Assembly: GCA_025358525.1 (NCBI GenBank) | Contig: JANYJI010000086.1 | Coordinates: forward strand, 1 to 32,510 | From: Chloroflexota bacterium | Lineage (GTDB): Bacteria; Chloroflexota; Limnocylindria; Limnocylindrales; CSP1-4 | Direction: 5' to 3' | Length of the DNA: 32,510 nt | Part shown: positions 1-7,543 of the stretch, in pieces | Position numbering within the stretch: position 1 is the first letter of the stretch | Layout: every line of letters starts with the position of its first letter | Notes under the pieces: generated by a model | The model's database searches: none | The model's input: only the letters and a program-made list of their open reading frames with translations | Told to the model about the DNA's origin: nothing | Made by a program: the position numbers and the translations under genes

Positions 1-137
1 TCATCGATGACCGACCTGAACGAACCGCGGAACTCGGCAATTGTGCTCACACCTCAGACAATACAGCCTGAGGCCCGCCACGGCCGCGGCATGGCGCACG
101 GGCCGGTACGCCGAAGCCCGGGACGGTGCCGGGCGGC

Positions 138-1235
138 CTACCGCGACAGGTCGAAGTGCAGGGTGACCAGCAGGCTCGTTCTGCCGTCGGTGCCATCGGC
201 CAGGGCGGTGGGTCCGGTGAGGGAGCGACCCTTCGCCCCGTAGCGTTCGACGACGGCCGCCGGCTGGTCTGCCATGTGCAGCGAGGCGGCCGCCGTAACG
301 GGACCGGAGCGCTGGGGCGACAGGTTGAAGGTCGCTGCGAAGGCGCCGTTCTTGACGGCGATTCTTTGCTGATCGACACGATCGAAGCGCGTCGAGTCGT
401 CGCTCGACACGACCACGTCGACGAGCGCGCCGTCCGGCAACGTCGTCTGGCCGGAGATGCTAAGCATTCGGGCGTCGAGCCGGCCACTCACGCAAAACCC
501 CGGGTTGCTCGGTAGCAGCCACTGCGGCGCGCAGCCACCCAGGGCGTTGATCCCGACGAACTGGGCCATCGGCCAGGCTGAGACGGCCACGAGCGATGCC
601 AGGGCAACGCCAGTAGCGATGCCACGCCAGTGGGTGGGCGGCATGGCCAACCGCCGGGGTGCGATGGTCGGCCCAGCGGCCGACAGCTCCGACGCCGGCG
701 TCTTGGTCGCGGGCGCCTCCGCCTCCGCCTCCGCCACGGTCCCGCCCACGCTCGAGAGCCAGACCAGGAGCGCGCCGACCACGACCGAGAATGCGGCCCA
801 CAAGTCCGGCCCGAAGCCCAGATAGAACGTGGCCAGAGGACCTCGTCCGAAGGTCAGAACGAGGGTCGGCGGCCCAACCACGAGCCAGCAGACGGCGACG
901 AGTCTCAGGACCCAGATGCGCCGAAGCGTCCAGGTGGGCATCAGTACGACGGCGGCCAGGAGGAGATCAGCAGCACCTTCGAGCAGGAAGACCGTGGCCT
1001 CGGCCCGCCCAATGGCCGGATCGTCGAACCAGCCGGCGACGAGCGCGGCCTCTGCGCCTAGCACCGCCATGAAGGCGGCGATGGCCAGCAGCACTGCGCG
1101 CGTGATTCGAACCTTGAGTGGGCTGCGCGTGGGCGGCCCCGGATCCGGGCCCTCGGCGCTGGCACCGACAGCCAGGCCGATTCCGCCGAAAACAACCACA
1201 AGGACCGCAAACGCGATGCCGAATACCAGTTCCAT
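138..1235 (-). CDS. Multi-pass membrane protein of unknown function
   Basis: A 365-residue protein that I do not recognise. The N-terminal half shows about four hydrophobic segments (roughly residues 3-25, 45-67, 82-100 and 108-170, the last probably two passes). An Ala/Glu-rich linker with an AEAEAEAPA run follows, then a further hydrophobic segment near residue 205-228. The C-terminal region of about 130 residues is predicted to be exported: it has two Cys (in GGCAPQW and GFCVSG) that could form a disulphide, and beta-rich sequence resembling an Ig-like or carbohydrate-binding sandwich (ISGQTTLPDGALVDVVVSSDD). The ATG is preceded by GAGGA about six bases upstream. It lies 7 bp downstream of an acetyltransferase pseudogene on the same strand. 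The function is unknown; a cell-surface role is inferred only from topology. Confidence 0.75.
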   Translation of the reverse strand: MELVFGIAFAVLVVVFGGIGLAVGASAEGPDPGPPTRSPLKVRITRAVLLAIAAFMAVLGAEAALVAGWFDDPAIGRAEATVFLLEGAADLLLAAVVLMPTWTLRRIWVLRLVAVCWLVVGPPTLVLTFGRGPLATFYLGFGPDLWAAFSVVVGALLVWLSSVGGTVAEAEAEAPATKTPASELSAAGPTIAPRRLAMPPTHWRGIATGVALASLVAVSAWPMAQFVGINALGGCAPQWLLPSNPGFCVSGRLDARMLSISGQTTLPDGALVDVVVSSDDSTRFDRVDQQRIAVKNGAFAATFNLSPQRSGPVTAAASLHMADQPAAVVERYGAKGRSLTGPTALADGTDGRTSLLVTLHFDLSR

Positions 1236-1242
1236 GTGGTCC

Positions 1243-1440
1243 TCAGAGCTGACGGCTGACCCAGGCTGGGCCCCCGACGGCCATTATGTCGGCGGGAAGA
1301 TCCTTGGTCGCGACGCTTCCGGCATCGACGGTGGTGCGGTCGCTGATGGTCACCCCCGGCAATACGATAGCGCCGCCGCCAATCCAGAGTTCCTCGCCGA
1401 ACACCTCGCCGCGAAGCATCCGATCCTTCTGTTCAGCCAT
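1243..1440 (-). pseudogene. Internally deleted maltose/galactoside O-acetyltransferase
   Basis: A 65-codon reading frame joins two distant parts of a left-handed beta-helix acetyltransferase. Residues 1-15 (MAEQKDRMLRGEVF) match the start of the Mac domain of maltose O-acetyltransferases. The rest (from GEELWIGGGAIVLPGV to VATKDLPADIMAVGGPA) matches the last hexapeptide turns. Full-length relatives are about 180-200 residues, so roughly 115-130 residues, including most of the beta-helix and the catalytic His, are missing from the middle without loss of frame. Such a product should be inactive. Alternatives are an assembly collapse or a recent deletion. Confidence 0.7.
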
Positions 1441-1687
1441 ATTCAGATTGTGTCAGGGCGCGCCGGCGCCGCTGGCCGCGGGCGCTGGCCACGGCCTCAT
1501 GCTCGGCCGATGTCGCCTACCGGTACGGCCAGGGCCGGTGGCCGTAGTCACGTCTCCAGATATGTCCAGAGATGCTACCGTCATAGCCTCGTGAGTCGCC
1601 GCCAGGCACTCGCGAGGATCACGGTCCCGCCCGCTCCGTCCAACCATTTCGCGGCGAATCGCGACTCGCAGAGGGGTGCTTGCCCGG

Positions 1688-2335
1688 ATGAACACACGCT
1701 GGCGTGGTTGTCTCCTCGAGGTCGTTGAGACGGTCCTTCTCACCGTTGTCATCTTCTTCGTGGTCCAGCATTTCGTGGCCCAGCCGTACCAAATCAATCA
1801 GGTCTCGATGGAGAACACCCTCGAGCCCGGACAGTACGTGCTGGTCGACAAGATCTCGCCGCTCTGGAGCGACTACAAGCGGGGCGACGTCATCGTCTTC
1901 GAGCCGCCCAAGGGCGCTTCCGAGGGCGGCCCGGACATTCCCTTCATCAAGCGCGTGATCGGCGTTGGCGGCGATTTGGTAGAAATCCACGATAACGCGG
2001 TCTTCGTGAATGGCGCCAAGATGACGGAACCTTACGTCTACATGGAGCAGCCCACGACGCCCCTCAACCAGACTTCCAGCTGGCGAGTGCCGAGCGGCCA
2101 GCTCTTCGTGCTTGGCGATCACCGCGAGGCGTCCCAGGATTCGCGCTACTTCGGAACCGTCGCCAAGTCTTCGGTCGTCGGGCGGGCCTGGCTGCGCTAC
2201 TGGCCCATGGACAAGTTCAGCCTGCTCGATTCGCCAAAATTCCCGGGCGTGCCAAACGCCTCGCCCGTAGGAGCCTCGCCCACAGGAGCCTCGCCCGCAG
2301 GAGCCTCTCCCGCAGGAGCCTCGCCCACGCAGTAG
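1688..2335 (+). CDS. lepB: Signal peptidase I
   Basis: Type I signal peptidase, which cleaves signal peptides from exported proteins at the outer face of the membrane. One N-terminal membrane anchor (TVLLTVVIFFVVQHF) precedes the catalytic boxes: SMENTLEPG with the nucleophilic Ser, RGDVIVFEPP, FIKRVIGVGGD with the general-base Lys, and LGDHREASQDSR (box E). At about 215 residues it has the usual size for a single-anchor enzyme. ATG 1688 is chosen, with GAGGGG 11 bases upstream; a GTG at 1676 is an in-frame alternative. The C-terminus, after the LSLLDSPKFPG-like end of the fold, carries a tail of Gly-Ala-Ser-Pro repeats encoded by 15-bp tandem repeats, which is not part of the usual family. 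The gene converges on a methyltransferase gene 18 bp away. Confidence 0.93.
   Translation: MNTRWRGCLLEVVETVLLTVVIFFVVQHFVAQPYQINQVSMENTLEPGQYVLVDKISPLWSDYKRGDVIVFEPPKGASEGGPDIPFIKRVIGVGGDLVEIHDNAVFVNGAKMTEPYVYMEQPTTPLNQTSSWRVPSGQLFVLGDHREASQDSRYFGTVAKSSVVGRAWLRYWPMDKFSLLDSPKFPGVPNASPVGASPTGASPAGASPAGASPTQ
2258..2329 (+). repeat. 15-bp tandem repeat encoding a (GASPx)n tail
   Basis: Four full units of gcctcgcccgcagga (with 1-2 substitutions) at 2258-2272, 2273-2287, 2288-2302 and 2303-2317 are followed by a partial fifth. The unit length is a multiple of three and stays in frame inside the signal peptidase gene, giving repeated Gly-Ala-Ser-Pro-x. The unit number may vary between strains. Confidence 0.9.
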
Positions 2336-2353
2336 CTCGTATTGAAGGCCGGC

Positions 2354-2983
2354 TCAGCCGACCTGTTCGAGCTCATCGGCGTCTGGCTTTCTGGCGGCAA
2401 GCCGCTCGACCATGCCCAGGAGGCGGTGCTCCAGGGACTCAACCTCCAGCCCTTCGGCCAGAACGTAGTCGAGGGGATCGCGTAGGAGGTGGTCGCCGCT
2501 CCGACGAAGCGTGATCGGCTCGAGCAGTCGCTCGAGAGTCCGGACTGCCGGATTTGGGCTGCGAACGTGCTCCACGATGATGAGGACACCGCCGCGGCGC
2601 AGCACGCGGACCGCTTCCCTAATGGCGGCCCGGTCGTCGGGGATGGTGCACAGTGCGAAGCAGAAGACGACGCTGTCGAAATGCTCGGTGGGGTAGGGGA
2701 GGGCATTCGCATCCCCCTCGAGTAACGATGCTTTGATACCCAGCTCGCGGGCCCGGTGGGCGGCAACTCGTAGTGACACGGGGCTGAGTTCGATACCGCT
2801 AAGGCGAACGTGGCTCGGGTAATGCGGCAGTGTTCGGCCCCGCCCGATACCGATTTCGAGGGTATCGCCCTCCGCTCTCGAGCATGCCCATCGCAGGTCG
2901 GCCGCGCCCGATCCCGGCGAGCTGCCCGCCTTTCGGTCGTAGATCGACCGAATTCGTTCCGTCTGGGCGTCGTGGGGGATCAT
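2354..2983 (-). CDS. Class I SAM-dependent methyltransferase (Methyltransf_11 type)
   Basis: A methyltransferase of about 209 residues. It has motif I LEIGIGRGRTLPHY, an acidic end of strand beta2 (SGIELSPVSL), motif II region LLEGDANALPYPTEHFDSV, and VRVLRRGGVLIIVEHVRSP. This pattern is typical of UbiE-like or phospholipid/small-molecule methyltransferases; the acceptor cannot be read from sequence. The frame is open upstream to 3079, but ATG 2983 is preferred because a -10-like TACCGT sits exactly six bases before it (leaderless arrangement seen repeatedly here) and because the family begins near the conserved IRSIYDRKA segment. It is transcribed divergently from the ECF sigma gene at 3083 and converges on lepB. 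Confidence 0.85.
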   Translation of the reverse strand: MIPHDAQTERIRSIYDRKAGSSPGSGAADLRWACSRAEGDTLEIGIGRGRTLPHYPSHVRLSGIELSPVSLRVAAHRARELGIKASLLEGDANALPYPTEHFDSVVFCFALCTIPDDRAAIREAVRVLRRGGVLIIVEHVRSPNPAVRTLERLLEPITLRRSGDHLLRDPLDYVLAEGLEVESLEHRLLGMVERLAARKPDADELEQVG

Positions 2984-2989
2984 ATGCAA

Positions 2990-2995
2990 ACGGTA
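2990..2995 (-). promoter_or_regulatory. -10 element for leaderless methyltransferase mRNA
   Basis: TACCGT on the minus strand, six bases upstream of ATG 2983, with no Shine-Dalgarno between. This matches the TANNNT-N6/7-ATG geometry of five other genes in the window. Confidence 0.5.
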
Positions 2996-3082
2996 AAGCC
3001 CGAGCACCGCTCTGAGAAGGGCCAATCGCGAGCCATGGGCGGAAATCACCTGTAAAGGCGCGGCCTGCGTATCGCACACTTG

Positions 3083-3610
3083 ATGGGTGTGGAAGTCAGT
3101 GCAGTGGGGGAGATGATCGACCTGGAGGAGTTCGACTCACAATACGGGGCGCTGTTCAGCGACCTCGCGACCCTCGCGCGCGCTCTTGGCGCGGGCCCTG
3201 ACGCCGAGGACGTGGCGCAGGAGGCGCTCCTCGATGCCCGTGGCCATCTCCACCAGCTGCGCGACCCCTACAAGTTGCGGGCCTGGGTCCGGCGCATCGC
3301 GGTCCGAGGCGCCTGCCGCGCCCGCCATCGACAGGTCGCTGGGTTCGGTGGAGAACATGTCGAGCGTCTGCCTGTGATCGATCTGCCAGACATGGATGTG
3401 GCGGCCGCTATCGCCGGCTTGCCGGAGCGGGAACGTCTAGCGGTGACTCTGGTCTTCGGGCTCGGCTATCGCCAGGACGAGGCCGCGGAACTGATGGGAG
3501 TTGCCGCCGGCACGGTGTATTCGAGCATATGGCGGGCGAGGCGCAAGCTGGCTCGCTTGCTGGCCGATGACGAATGCATTTCGGAGCGGGCGGGGAGGGA
3601 CCCTCGATGA
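3083..3610 (+). CDS. ECF-family RNA polymerase sigma factor
   Basis: An alternative sigma factor of about 175 residues with only regions 2 and 4. Region 2 spans roughly residues 15-80 (FDSQYGALFSDL, PDAEDVAQEALLDA, LRAWVRRIA). Region 4 is near 115-165 (GLPERERLAVTLVFGLGYRQDEAAELMGVAAGTVYSSIWRARRKL), containing the HTH that reads the -35 element. The start is uncertain: TTG 3080, ATG 3083 and a later ATG at 3113 are all in frame, and none has a well-spaced ribosome binding site. Its TGA overlaps the ATG of the next gene (ATGA), so the two products are translationally coupled, as expected for a sigma/anti-sigma pair. Confidence 0.88.
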   Translation: MGVEVSAVGEMIDLEEFDSQYGALFSDLATLARALGAGPDAEDVAQEALLDARGHLHQLRDPYKLRAWVRRIAVRGACRARHRQVAGFGGEHVERLPVIDLPDMDVAAAIAGLPERERLAVTLVFGLGYRQDEAAELMGVAAGTVYSSIWRARRKLARLLADDECISERAGRDPR

Positions 3611-6042
3611 GTCGCATCGGCGACCACCTGGCCGCAATCGTAGGACGGAATCACGTCGCCGAGAGCCGGCTGTGTGAACTTGCGGGTCCGGATGGCTCGC
3701 CGCTGCCTTCGGCGGCCGAGCAAGCCCACATCGACGGCTGTGTCCGGTGCCGCGGACTGCTGCTTGGGTACCGCCGGGCGGAGTCGGTCTTGAGCGGAGC
3801 CTGGATCGATCGGCCAATTCGGCCCGATGCGCGTGCGCTGGGTCTTGGCGGAGGCAATCCTGTGGCACGAGTTCGGGTCGGCCGGTCCGGGGGCCACGGT
3901 GTTACTCGGCGTGCGGCCGTCCCGGCGGCCATGGCCGCGATCCTGGTGGGGGTCGTGGCGACGGCTGGGCTCCTGAGCCTGCGCGGCGGCGGTCAGCCGG
4001 CTTCGAGCGTTCCAGGGGACTCCATTGCGCAGGGCACGGCGCACGGCACGCCTCATGCCACGGGGTTGGTCGCCCGGCTGCCTCTCGGGCAGTACGGAAG
4101 CTTCTCCTGGGCTCCCGACGGCGCGCACGTGCTCGTCCGGGACGACTCCGGAAGCCGCGCCTACGACCGGTCCGGCAACCTCGTCTCCGAGTTCGGGCAG
4201 AGCGAAGGCTGGCTCGACGCGACGCACCTCATCGGTGGCGACGGCCGCGTGGCCGACATGAACCAGGGCCACTTGGGCGGGCCTACCTCCTACTCTCGGG
4301 TGGTCGCCAGCGGCCATGGCGCGGCGGCGATCATCGTGAGCTGGCCGTTGTGTGTGGGCGATCCCCTGGTCGACTGGTATCGGGACGGCCACTACGTGAA
4401 GGCCGGCGAGAAGGCCACGCCGTTTGGCTGGTCGGCCGACGGCAAGCTTCTCTTGCGCGGCCATATGAGCTGCACCGACCAGGAAGCCCAGATGCACGGC
4501 TGGAAGGGCCCGGTCGAGGTGGTCGAATTCGCGTCGGACCGCGTCCTGGCTACCGCCGAGGCCGTGCGCGGCCAAATGGCGTTCAACCCGAGCGGCACCC
4601 GTCTGGCTGCCGAATCGGACAAGGACCTGGAGATCGTGCATATCGCCACCGGTCAGACCAGAACGGTGCCAAACGCACGGCTTCTCGGCTGGGCCAATGA
4701 CGACTACGTCTATGTCCTCACGACGGCCGGGAGCGTGGTCCTCACTGGCGCGACCGCGACTATCCGTGACTTCGGTGGCGTCGTCGCCGGCGGGTGGTCG
4801 ATACCTTCGTCGATTGGTCCGCAGCTCGTTGTCGACGCGTCCGGCAGCGCGCTCCGGATCGTGAGCGCCGATCAGAAGACGACCTTGCTCGATCTCTCGT
4901 CGACGAGCCTCGTCGTGCGGCCCGATCTTGCTCTGGTCGTGTCCGTGGATCAACCTCGCTACTCGGCCCTGCAGCAGGGCCCGTGGTCTCCGGACGGCCG
5001 AATGCTCGCCCTGAAGTCTTCTGACGGTTCATCGGTGGCGCTCTTCTCGGTCACCGACGTGCCGGGCTCTATCGCCGGCGCCTTGCCCACGCCGATCGGC
5101 TCGCCCGCTGCCATCCACGAGGCGGATCGAGCGGCGCTGCCGCTGCCGGTCAGCCATCTCGTCTCGGACACGAAGCGAAATGCCTTCTGGTTCCTCGGTG
5201 GCGAGTCAGGCGGCCCGATAGACCTGTACCGCTACGACGTCGCCACGGCCAAGCTGTCCAAGCACGCGGTCACGGGCACGACCCACAGCTCGGTTCGGGA
5301 TCGGGTCGCCATTGCGCCGACCGGCGGACTCTGGATCGGCGCCGGCTCCGAGCTGATCGTCTACGACCCCGAAACGGACCGTCAGACCAGCCTGGTGTTT
5401 CCCTCTTCGGACCCGGACGTCCAGAGCGACCCCAAGTCGGGCAAGCCGGATCCCTGGATTTCGGGCATCGCCTTCGACGGCACCGGCCGCGCCCTGATTG
5501 CCCGCAACTGGGTCGGATCGCTTGCTGTGGTGGATGCGTCGCTGCAGGTCACGGGCCGCATCGACATATCGGGCGGCTTCGCAATGACCGGCGGCGTGTT
5601 CGTTGCTGGAGGCCGGGTGTACGTGGTCGCGGACCCGGAGCGGAGCTTCGGATTTGGCGTCGATGCCACCGGCACTGGGAAACTGTTCAATACCAAATTC
5701 CAGGCTGCGGCGCTGGCGGCCGTCGGGGACAGAATGCTGACCGCCGGCACTCCGCCGGGTTGGCTCGATGCGAGCGGCGGCGGTGCGGCGATGATCGCGC
5801 CCGTCATGGCTGCGGCGGATGTGGTCGCCGCCGGCCCGGATGGCACGGCCGCCCTGTACAACAACCCCACCGGGGAAGCAGAGTGGCGCGACCGCGAGGG
5901 TCACGTCTCGCGTCGGGCTGTATTCCCGCCTGGAAAAGCACCGCACATCGCGACCATCGCCTTGGACGCGCAGGGACGCCTCTGGGCCGTGTCTTCGGCC
6001 AATGGGGTCTACTCGCTGGTGCGCCTCGATTTCACGCCGTAA
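3607..6042 (+). CDS. Membrane anti-sigma factor with beta-propeller ectodomain
   Basis: An 811-residue protein coupled to the ECF sigma gene by an ATGA overlap, with a GGAGGG site upstream. The cytoplasmic N-terminus has a zinc-finger anti-sigma signature H41-x3-C45-x2-C48 (HIDGCVRC). One transmembrane helix follows at about residues 103-125 (AAVPAAMAAILVGVVATAG). The remaining roughly 680 residues should be outside and contain repeated blade-like segments such as FSWAPDGAHVLV, GPWSPDGRMLAL and LDAQGRLWAVSS, resembling WD40/PD40 and NHL/SMP-30 propellers. Inferred role: sense an extracellular ligand or envelope state and release the sigma factor. The fusion of a zf-HC2-type domain to a propeller this large is unusual compared with classic anti-sigma factors of about 200 residues. 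Confidence 0.85.
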   Translation: MSRIGDHLAAIVGRNHVAESRLCELAGPDGSPLPSAAEQAHIDGCVRCRGLLLGYRRAESVLSGAWIDRPIRPDARALGLGGGNPVARVRVGRSGGHGVTRRAAVPAAMAAILVGVVATAGLLSLRGGGQPASSVPGDSIAQGTAHGTPHATGLVARLPLGQYGSFSWAPDGAHVLVRDDSGSRAYDRSGNLVSEFGQSEGWLDATHLIGGDGRVADMNQGHLGGPTSYSRVVASGHGAAAIIVSWPLCVGDPLVDWYRDGHYVKAGEKATPFGWSADGKLLLRGHMSCTDQEAQMHGWKGPVEVVEFASDRVLATAEAVRGQMAFNPSGTRLAAESDKDLEIVHIATGQTRTVPNARLLGWANDDYVYVLTTAGSVVLTGATATIRDFGGVVAGGWSIPSSIGPQLVVDASGSALRIVSADQKTTLLDLSSTSLVVRPDLALVVSVDQPRYSALQQGPWSPDGRMLALKSSDGSSVALFSVTDVPGSIAGALPTPIGSPAAIHEADRAALPLPVSHLVSDTKRNAFWFLGGESGGPIDLYRYDVATAKLSKHAVTGTTHSSVRDRVAIAPTGGLWIGAGSELIVYDPETDRQTSLVFPSSDPDVQSDPKSGKPDPWISGIAFDGTGRALIARNWVGSLAVVDASLQVTGRIDISGGFAMTGGVFVAGGRVYVVADPERSFGFGVDATGTGKLFNTKFQAAALAAVGDRMLTAGTPPGWLDASGGGAAMIAPVMAAADVVAAGPDGTAALYNNPTGEAEWRDREGHVSRRAVFPPGKAPHIATIALDAQGRLWAVSSANGVYSLVRLDFTP

Positions 6043-6059
6043 GCGGCGGCTCGCCCAGC

Positions 6060-7541
6060 CTAGTAGTCGGGCAGGACCGTTTCGCCGTACATCAGGTACT
6101 TGTCGACGGCCCGGGCTGCCTGTCGGCCCTCCTGGATCGCCCAAACCACGAGCGACTGGCCGCGCGAGCAGTCGCCGGCCGAAAAGACGCCGGGGACGGT
6201 TGTCATGTAGTCGTCATCGTGGACGATGTTGCCGCGATGGTCGAGCTTGCAGCCGAGGGCATTCGGGAGCTCCTGGTTCGGACCCACGAAGCCCATCGCG
6301 ATCAGTACCAGGTCGGCCGCGAGCATCTGCTCGGTGCCGGGCTTTTCGTGCATCTCCGGCCGGCTGCCAGGGCTGTGGAGCCACGCAATCTCGACCGTCT
6401 CGATGGCGACCACGTGGCCAATATCGTCGCCCACGAGCCGGCGCGTGTTGACTAGATAGCGGCGCGGGTCGGCGCCCCACAGGGCGGCGGCCTCCTCCTG
6501 ACCGTAGTCGAGCTTGTAGACCTTGGGCCACTGTGGCCAGGGGTTGTCGTCGGCGCGGGTCTCGGGCGGCCTGGGCAGGATTTCGAGTTGCGTGATGCTT
6601 TTTGCGCCCTGCCGAATGGCCGTGGCGACGCAGTCGGTTCCGGTGTCACCGCCGCCGATCACGATCACGTTCTTGCCGGCGGCAGAGATGGGAGTGGCCG
6701 GCCCACCGAGCAGCGCCTTCGTGTTGGCGACCAGGAAATCCATTGCGAAATGGACGCCGGCCAGCTCGCGGCCCTCGACCAGCAAGTCTCGTGGGATCGT
6801 GGATCCGACCGCGAGGACCGCGGCGTCGTAGTCAGTTGCGAGCTTCTCGGCAGGAACGTCCTTGCCGATCGTCGTGCTGGTGACGAACTCGATGCCCTCC
6901 GCCTCGAGGAGCTTGATGCGCCGTTCCACGATGGATTTGTCGAGCTTCATGTTCGGGATGCCGTACATGAGCAGGCCGCCGACGCGGTCGTCACGCTCGT
7001 AAACGGTCACCTCGTGACCCGCCCGGTTCAGCTGCGCCGCCGCAGCGAGGCCAGCCGGGCCACTGCCCACGACCGCGACCTTCATGCCGGTTCGGGCCAG
7101 CGGCGGATCCGCGACGACCCAGCCCTCGAGGAAGGCGTGCTCGATGATCTCGTTCTCGATGGTCTTGATCGTGACCGGAGGTTGGTTGATGCCGAGAGTG
7201 CACGAGCCTTCGCACGGAGCCGGGCAGACTCGCCCCGTGAACTCCGGGAAGTTGTTGGTCTTGTGGAGGCGGATGATCGCCTCCTGCCACTGGCCGCGGT
7301 AAACGAGATCGTTCCACTCCGGGATGAGGTTGTGGATCGGGCAGCCCATGGCCATGCCGTTGACGAGGGCACCCGAGTGGCAGTACGGGATCCCGCAATC
7401 CATGCATCGGGCGCCCTGCTCGCGCAGGGTCTTCTCTTCGTAGCCCGGGTGGGACTCGGCCCAATCCTTGACTCGCTCGAGCGGTGGCCGGACGTGGGCC
7501 GCCTCGCGCCCGAACTCCATGAAACCAGTCGGCTTGCCCAT
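6060..7541 (-). CDS. gltD: Glutamate synthase (NADPH) small subunit
   Basis: The 493-residue beta subunit of glutamate synthase, which passes electrons from NADPH through FAD and iron-sulphur clusters to GltB. The N-terminal ferredoxin-like part carries the cluster cysteines in [15 protein letters not shown] and in [13 protein letters not shown]. The FAD-binding motif [17 protein letters not shown] lies near residue 155, and the NADPH-binding motif [15 protein letters not shown] near 290. The conserved ATG motif region [10 protein letters not shown] is close to the C-terminus. The length is normal. The ATG lies 2 bp after the gltB stop, and AGGGA within the end of gltB serves as ribosome binding site, so gltB and gltD form one operon. 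It converges on the anti-sigma gene with a 17-bp gap. Confidence 0.97.
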   Translation of the reverse strand: MGKPTGFMEFGREAAHVRPPLERVKDWAESHPGYEEKTLREQGARCMDCGIPYCHSGALVNGMAMGCPIHNLIPEWNDLVYRGQWQEAIIRLHKTNNFPEFTGRVCPAPCEGSCTLGINQPPVTIKTIENEIIEHAFLEGWVVADPPLARTGMKVAVVGSGPAGLAAAAQLNRAGHEVTVYERDDRVGGLLMYGIPNMKLDKSIVERRIKLLEAEGIEFVTSTTIGKDVPAEKLATDYDAAVLAVGSTIPRDLLVEGRELAGVHFAMDFLVANTKALLGGPATPISAAGKNVIVIGGGDTGTDCVATAIRQGAKSITQLEILPRPPETRADDNPWPQWPKVYKLDYGQEEAAALWGADPRRYLVNTRRLVGDDIGHVVAIETVEIAWLHSPGSRPEMHEKPGTEQMLAADLVLIAMGFVGPNQELPNALGCKLDHRGNIVHDDDYMTTVPGVFSAGDCSRGQSLVVWAIQEGRQAARAVDKYLMYGETVLPDY

Positions 7542-7543
7542 CG

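Noticed and set aside
3466-4953. 495-codon minus-strand frame antisense to the sigma and anti-sigma genes
   Set aside because: Arg/His-rich shadow translation with no domain. The plus-strand genes are coupled and clearly homologous to known families.
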